Below, piece by piece: positions 58,701-64,000 of a stretch of DNA of 64,000 bases. Source of the stretch: Bimastos eiseni (lineage: Eukaryota; Annelida; Clitellata; Crassiclitellata; Lumbricidae). Where the stretch lies: contig OY365813.1 of NCBI GenBank assembly GCA_959347315.1, positions 13,482,310 to 13,546,309 on the forward strand, read 5' to 3'. Under the pieces are notes generated by a model. The model worked only from the letters and a program-made list of their open reading frames with translations. It had not been told where the DNA came from and ran no database searches. How positions within the stretch are numbered: the first letter of the stretch is position 1; each line of letters starts with the position of its first letter. The translations under genes and the position numbers were made by a program.

Positions 58701-61700
58701 CCAGAAAGTCAACTACTAAGCCGGCGACCCGCCAATTACAAGGCCGATGAGTCATATGGTTAAGATACAACGACGGAGAATGACAGAATTCAGTCACAGA
58801 CTGAAGATGGAAGTATGGAAGAATGGTGAATATAAATACCGTATGAGAGCGAGATCTCTTCATCGTGGAATGTCTTATTGACTCCGCTTGTCCAGTGTGT
58901 CGAAGCTGTTAAAGAGAATCAACATCTTTCACGACTGAAGGACGTTTATCAAAAAATTAATTAATATCCCGTTCGTGGGGTACCACGCACTTCAACCGTT
59001 CTCTGGAAAAGTAGCCTATAGCCTAATTATCTTGATTCGAGTTTTCTTTCCTATGAATATACTTTGTCTTTTTGTCGTGTAATCCTAATTATCTATGGAC
59101 TATTGTGATAATTGTGTACACGTGTATCTATGACTATCTTTTTAATATTTAGCGGTGAACAAGCTGGTCCTCTGACGTGGCTTTAGTGGGCGTTAAGAAG
59201 TTTTCGAAGATTTACATTACATTACATAGTATTGTACTTTAATATCTATAAATCGCCTCTTGCGGTGTAGACAAAGAGAGGCGTGAAGCTAGAACCGTAG
59301 GCCTATGTAATGTCAATATCAATTGACTAAAATATAGGTAAATGTTTAAACGAAGACGATGGTCCATGAACTCTGATTTGCCAGAACTCGAACCATCTGC
59401 GTCTATCATTGTGTGGTGCCATCAATGGGGTTGGAAATAGGGAATGCTATTATACATGTATTGGCCTTTCTTCCTCCAGTGCTGCTGCTCGGCTCAAAGA
59501 GACGGTATTCCTAAATAATTCGGGACTGACTTCATTGGTTCCCTATTCAATCGCATATTATACAGTTCAAAACCATTTCCCTTATGCGCAACTGCATGCC
59601 TTGCTGGGGCGGCTTCGATCTACAAGAGACTTTTCAACGTTCTGAGCTCCTCTTTGCCACTTGTATAAGAGCCTCATTGCGATCTTCAACTCGCAGTTTT
59701 ATGCCTATTCTAGTATATATATGCGCTCAAAGCTTTGCCTGTGTTGTCTCCTCAGCCTGGAACTGTCTCTTCTACAGTCACTGCGCCAGGAATTACAAGC
59801 GCTATCACCTTCCCAGTTCCAAAGACGCCTTAAGACTTTCCCGTTCTCTGACCGAAGCACATAGGTCCGTTGAGAGCGCCGACAATTTTGAGCGACGCTA
59901 TACAAATGCTCGATCACATTACATTACATTACTTGCCATATATGTACATCTATAGAATGGCTTGAAATTTAAGCCTATCTGTCAATGACCGCCTCTGAGT
60001 AGGTTCCTTGAAGGTGCGCTATGTAAATTTTCGAAATGAATGAATGCATCTGCATATCCAAAGCACTTTAGGTATTTTCCCTATTGGCTGCATATCTTCG
60101 ATGCGACATAAGCAATTACACAAATGCATAAATAAAGGATTTGGTGCATTCTGTGTTTGGAAGGAAATGACCTGCGCGCGGCTCTATCTGGATATGTCAC
60201 GCGACCGATAAGCCAAGACACAAGGGACTAATTATATACATATATACACACGCATATATATATATATATATACAGGCCTATACAATAAATCCTCGTATAT
60301 ATGACATAAACATAGAATGATAATACATATATTTATAAGCACGTTGTATGGTGTATACACATACATTCTACACACATAGGTCTAAGCATTATGTTTATTA
60401 TATATATATACATACAATACATGTACTCATATATTACATAAACACCCATAGACAATACATATATTGACATGTAGGCCTATGCAGTTGTATGGTGGATATT
60501 TATTATATATATATATATATAATCAAATGTATGGCAAGCTTGATATGGTTGGTTGGCTATTATATATTATATATATATATATATATGGACGAGGAGCAAG
60601 GTCTGGACAGAACGGACACTGACTGGTGCCATCGATCAATGGACGATTGAAGCGCTAGTCGAAAGATGAAAGGAATTTGTATGCACAGCACAAAGATAGA
60701 TTCTGATTGATTGTTTAATTGATTGATTAATTAATGTGAACACGACTGAATATATGTATAGTAATCACTTAGATTTAGAATTCATACGATTTCATGACTG
60801 AAAAATATATAGAATTGTCTCAACTTATTGTTGGACAATAGTTTGGTAAAATAGCACACCTGTTCCCATATTTTCCAGCTGGAGGCATCAGCCGTGACCT
60901 CTCTGTTCCCTCTTAGTATACTGACAGGCACCCTTGCATATATACTTGTGTATTGAATTGGTGCTGATCTATCTGGAACCTTCTCTAGATCACATATTTA
61001 GTTTATGACCCTACCTGCATGTCCGCACCCATACGGAACCAATATTCAGGTATGGGACAAAATCCATAAATTTACTGTGCATAAAAAGTCGAGTTAATTC
61101 TTAACGACTTTTACTGCCATTCATCTCCTTCAGGCTCGAATTAATCCCTCAAAATGGAGGGGTCAGCCATAAATGACCATTACTGTCATTTAGCGTCTCT
61201 GAAATCTTAGGGGCGCAGTATGAGGTCTAATTAATCGATAGATTTAACATGATTTAATCTAAGCTATCACCTCTGATTGGTGTGCTCCTTGATTGACGCC
61301 ATATAAATGTTCGATTACAATATGCCACTATTTGGAATTTAACAGTGCCAGTCCAAAACCTGGAGAAAGGAGTAGGGCGACACCAAATCATCTTCGATAT
61401 GGAACGGTGTCGTTAAAAAAATCAAAAACGTAGATATGCCCGCAAAATTCCTGAACCAAGCATAGGGGAGCAGTCACGGGCCTCTGAGACTGAATTGAAA
61501 GTATGCAAAAAATTACGAGTAAGATAATATTCAGATGTTCGAAGTTAATACTGCTGTGGCTAAGTGTTAGCAAGACATAGATGATAATCTTCAGATGTTT
61601 GAAGGCAAAACTGTTGTGGTTAGGTTTTAGGAATATTATATCTAACAAGGCATAATTCATAAATTTATTTTAACTGGTTATAATATCTGTCATAAGTAGA

Positions 61701-62118
61701 TTACGGGTGCGGCTCGGGTCCCCTACAAATCTAAAAGCAATTGTGGGACTGTTTTGTCTAAGACCATTTTGCTGGAGCCATTTTTTCTTAGGCTGGTTTG
61801 TCGATGCTATTTGAAGAGGTTAGCCTAGTTTTGAAGGGGCTGCAACTGATTGGCCTGACAATATCATTACATTTTACACATGGGTCCCCATTTAATGCTA
61901 ATTCCGGAAGTTGGGTCGCATCAGGCGTTGGAAGTGGTGAGTGTGTATGTATACGCGTATACCTGGCAGTGAGCAGTTGCTGAAGTCACCGATCCACGAC
62001 TGATTGACACATGACAGGTGGAACTCCTCCATTGTCTGATTGCATCGGATGATCAGGTGGTCGCCCTGTCTCGTCGCCCACACGTCCATCGTCGTTGCTA
62101 TGTCGACGCAACCCACCG
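55789..62118 (-). CDS. Unrecognised type I membrane protein: sushi-like domain, TM span, cysteine-rich tail (3' exons)
   Basis: Three exons: 62118-61963 (156 bp), 58041-57960 (82 bp) and 56593-55789 (805 bp with stop). Splice signals are GTGTAG..CCAG|GTATAC, TTCGTAG..GCAG|GTATG and CTATCAG, and the phases fit exactly (1-nt/2-nt splits). Exon A encodes a compact sushi-like module with four cysteines: VGC, IIRCN, LSCV, then SWIGDFSNCS. Exon B, joined by a G split between exons, is RC plus a span VIIILLTASAVGLLMLCFGL, then LVLS. Exon C opens RKRVFWAK (stop-transfer charge) and runs 267 residues. The tail has about 18 cysteines in CSEC, CARC, CGC, CLEYCRC and CSC groups, a doubled TSSSALLGE motif, and an acidic end. 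It starts with a split codon, so further 5' exons (signal peptide and more) are needed, probably beyond the window. I do not recognise the family; a cell-surface receptor or adhesion role is only a guess. Confidence 0.75.
56076..56170 (-). repeat. 29-bp direct repeat in the tail exon
   Basis: TCTCCCCTAGCAACGCGCTC plus GATGACGTC occurs at 56076-56104 and at 56142-56170, exactly 66 bp (22 codons) apart. It gives two TSSSALLGE motifs in the protein. The duplication keeps the frame. Confidence 0.9.
56840..56889. other. Imperfect hairpin, 22-bp arms, 6-nt loop
   Basis: GTTACGGAACAGTG (then CATCCTGT) pairs with ACAGGACA (then CACTGTTCCGTAAC), with two adjacent mismatches and loop CTATAT. It lies in the intron between the tail and membrane-span exons, upstream of the tail acceptor. 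It may be a small palindromic element or a folded RNA. Confidence 0.7.
57611..57916. mobile_element. hAT-like MITE, 306 bp, perfect 8-bp duplication
   Basis: It starts CAGAGGTGCAAAAAACC and ends TGTTTGCAGCGCTG. It is flanked by TAAATTAT on both sides (57603-57610 and 57917-57924). It is the second copy of the family at 48414-48744. It sits 43 bp from the donor of the membrane-span exon (57960), in the intron. Confidence 0.92.
59640..59940 (+). mobile_element. CR1/L2-type LINE 3' end with ATTACATT tail
   Basis: The reading LELSLLQSLRQELQALSPSQ, then FQRRLKTFPFS (about 59755-59850) matches the usual C-terminus of CR1/L2-group proteins (WN.LP.SLRQ...F.RRLKT.LF). The typical 3' tail CGCTATACAAATGCTCGATC, then ATTACATTACATTAC follows to 59932. 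Confidence 0.75.
60235..60600. repeat. (TA)n/TATACA microsatellite cluster
   Basis: Several runs of TATATATATA with ATACACA and ACATATAT interruptions occur, the longest at about 60253-60270, 60500-60520 and 60568-60588. No element ends were seen. Confidence 0.85.
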
Positions 62119-63792
62119 CTACACAGACAGAAAACATACATCTGTGTACATTGTGTGTATATATAAATGTGCCTACAACATGCAGGTAATACATATGTCT
62201 ATCTATAGCATACGTTCACCCGTTGCCCCATCCTACCCCACCCCACCCAGAACCATCCGCGGCCGCTAATTCCTCGAGTCGCCACCAGTCCAGGGTCCTA
62301 TTTGTCAGAAAGAATCATAGACAATCTTCAATTGGTAATAACAATCATGAGAATTTCAGGGAATCTAAAGAATTCCGCTCTGTATCAATGCCGTCGTGGC
62401 TGAAGCTTTCGTCCATCCCCTCTGATCCTCCACCCTTTGGCAAATCGTCGGACACTGAACCAATCGCTAAGCTATCGACCGTTGGTGGCTGGCGACGTTC
62501 ACTTAATTGTGTTTGCGTGTTGTTTTAATCTCGGTTTCCGAGATTCGATTTGACCAAGACTCTCAACAGCTGGACAGGAAGAACTCACTTGCTTATCAGC
62601 TGAGAGTTATAAGCCTGCAGTGCGTCAAATAAAAAAAAAATTTAAATCAGACAGACGTCTATTTATCTGTTTGTCTGTCTGTCTGCATGTCTGTAAGTCT
62701 GCCTGTCTGTCAATCTCATGCTCCTCTACCCATCATTCCTCGGGCTTTTCATTTGAAGCTGAAGTACTCTTAACCAAACTCACTTGATCATCCACCCTCC
62801 AATCTATATACTCCTGATTCGTTACAATGTATCTCGACCAAAGAGGTGCGACACCCCTTTAACAACTACTCTGCCTCCTCTGACCCTCTGTGAACCGGAC
62901 CCTGACCTTCCTCGGACTACCCTTTTGACAACCCATTTGATTTGACGCTTGTGAATAAGCTGGTGTCCTGCACTTGGCTTGAGAGTGACGCTTTAAACGT
63001 TTGTAGAGTATACGATTAAGAGTTATAGTTAGAGGCAGATGTACCTTTAATCTACCTCTTGTAATCTACCTCTTAGTTCTGTCTTCATATCTCTTTCTGA
63101 CGCTATGGGAGACAGACAATCAATCTAAACGTAGATCTACCTTTACATCTGCCTCTAACTATTACTCAACCTCTTAACTCTATTTCCATAATCTCTTTCT
63201 TAGGCAAACAAACACTCTACATCACCATGTCGTCCGTGACTTGATCTATCTCAGTCGATTGATCTAGGCATGTATTATGTATACACGCCGAGGCAAAGTA
63301 TCTCTTTACCTAAGAGAACGCAACACAGCGTTTGTCGTCTCTATAGTAATTCACCTTTTACGTTACCACAGATTCTGTATGTATGTGCGTGTGCGCTCGT
63401 GTGTGTGTGTGTTTGGGTGTTTATAGGTGTGTGTGTGTGTGTTTAGGTGTTTGTGTGTGTGTTGTAAAGTGACTCCACTCCGTCTCTAGTTGTCTGTGAT
63501 CTTGCATCGATATTCTGCTGGAGTTCGTGACTAAAGCAGTTAGACGCGTTTATGGTCATTGACGTTCGTTGAGATAGGCGTCGGTTGTTGGCCCTATTGA
63601 TCGGAGGAGGAGGAGGAGGAGGGAGGAGGAGGAGGAGGAGGAGTGGAGCAAGTGGAGCAAGTGGAGAGGTGGAGACTGCACTCCTGTCAATTGGTTAAAC
63701 AGAACTCTTTCTCGACAGGCTCGATCTATTGTCTCCCTCTCTCTCTCTCTCTGTCTCCCCCTCTCTCTCTCTCTGTCTCCATCTCTCTGCTG

Positions 63793-63830
<38 letters not shown>

Positions 63831-63999
63831 TCTGCTATACTCTTCTGGTGCTCTATCTCAGGATCTCTTTCTGTCTCTGTCGGTTAAAATATCTCTCGCT
63901 ATATATCAGTAGGACTATCTTTATTTGTGTATCGATATCCATCAATAAATTATAATGACCTATATATACATATATATACATATATGTCTAATCTCTATT
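62119..63999. other. Probable further intron of the membrane-protein gene; simple repeats
   Basis: No exon ending with a single split base and a good donor was found before the window edge. About 62745-63025 is the second copy of the 18170-18452 repeat (GTGAATAAGCTGGTGTCCTG). TCTG repeats lie at 62660-62715. (GT)n is at 63395-63465, (GGA)n at 63605-63642, (CT)n at 63730-63790 and (AT)n at 63796-63830. Confidence 0.5.
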
Positions 64000-64000
64000 T

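Larger units (their letters stand above)
58042..61962. other. Intron of the membrane-protein gene, with LINE remains
   Basis: No extra exon is needed, because the flanking exons match in phase. Contents: a LINE-type tail at about 58250-58395 (CTATATAAATGGTTGATTAC, ATTACATT), a LINE fragment at 59640-59940, a (TA)n-rich region at 60235-60600, and a diverged GCCAGTCC repeat at about 61335-61415. Confidence 0.5.

Overview
The window is animal nuclear DNA, most likely from a marine invertebrate. The grounds are genes split by GT-AG introns, an innexin with the YYQWV signature (a gene type missing from echinoderms), a tRNA-derived SINE family, decayed CR1/L2-type LINEs, and many small DNA transposons and microsatellites. 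A lophotrochozoan fits best, but the species cannot be fixed from the sequence alone.

Layout. Positions 1-9960 hold a decayed, intron-containing gene for a very large coiled-coil/repeat protein, with two internal repeat blocks (12-residue T/S/Q/D-rich repeats, then about 30 copies of an 86-94 bp unit). Positions 9961-14544 have no clear gene. Positions 14545-16417 (minus strand) carry a complete two-exon innexin of 400 aa. Positions 16418-25038 are transposon-rich and gene-free. Positions 25039-27534 (minus) carry a complete two-exon SLC52-type riboflavin transporter of 499 aa. Positions 30034-44441 (plus) carry a complete 13-exon RABL6 orthologue of 786 aa; it is divergent from the transporter, with about 2.5 kb between the start codons. 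Positions 44442-55788 are gene-free and rich in repeats. Positions 55789-62118 (minus) hold the last three exons of an unrecognised single-pass membrane protein: a compact sushi-like domain, one membrane span, and a 267-residue cysteine-rich tail. Its 5' exons lie upstream, probably beyond the right edge.

The genes do not form a pathway; this is an ordinary animal gene neighbourhood. The unusual content is (a) the membrane-protein gene, whose three exons I joined from splice sites and matching phases; (b) several non-autonomous DNA transposons whose target-site duplications can be read directly, including a hAT-like family with ends built of a GGTCTTGGTCTC repeat; and (c) the repeat array in the dead coiled-coil gene, where a 7-bp frameshifting insertion has spread to most units.

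Exon limits come from reading splice signals and phase by eye. No transcript or database search was available.
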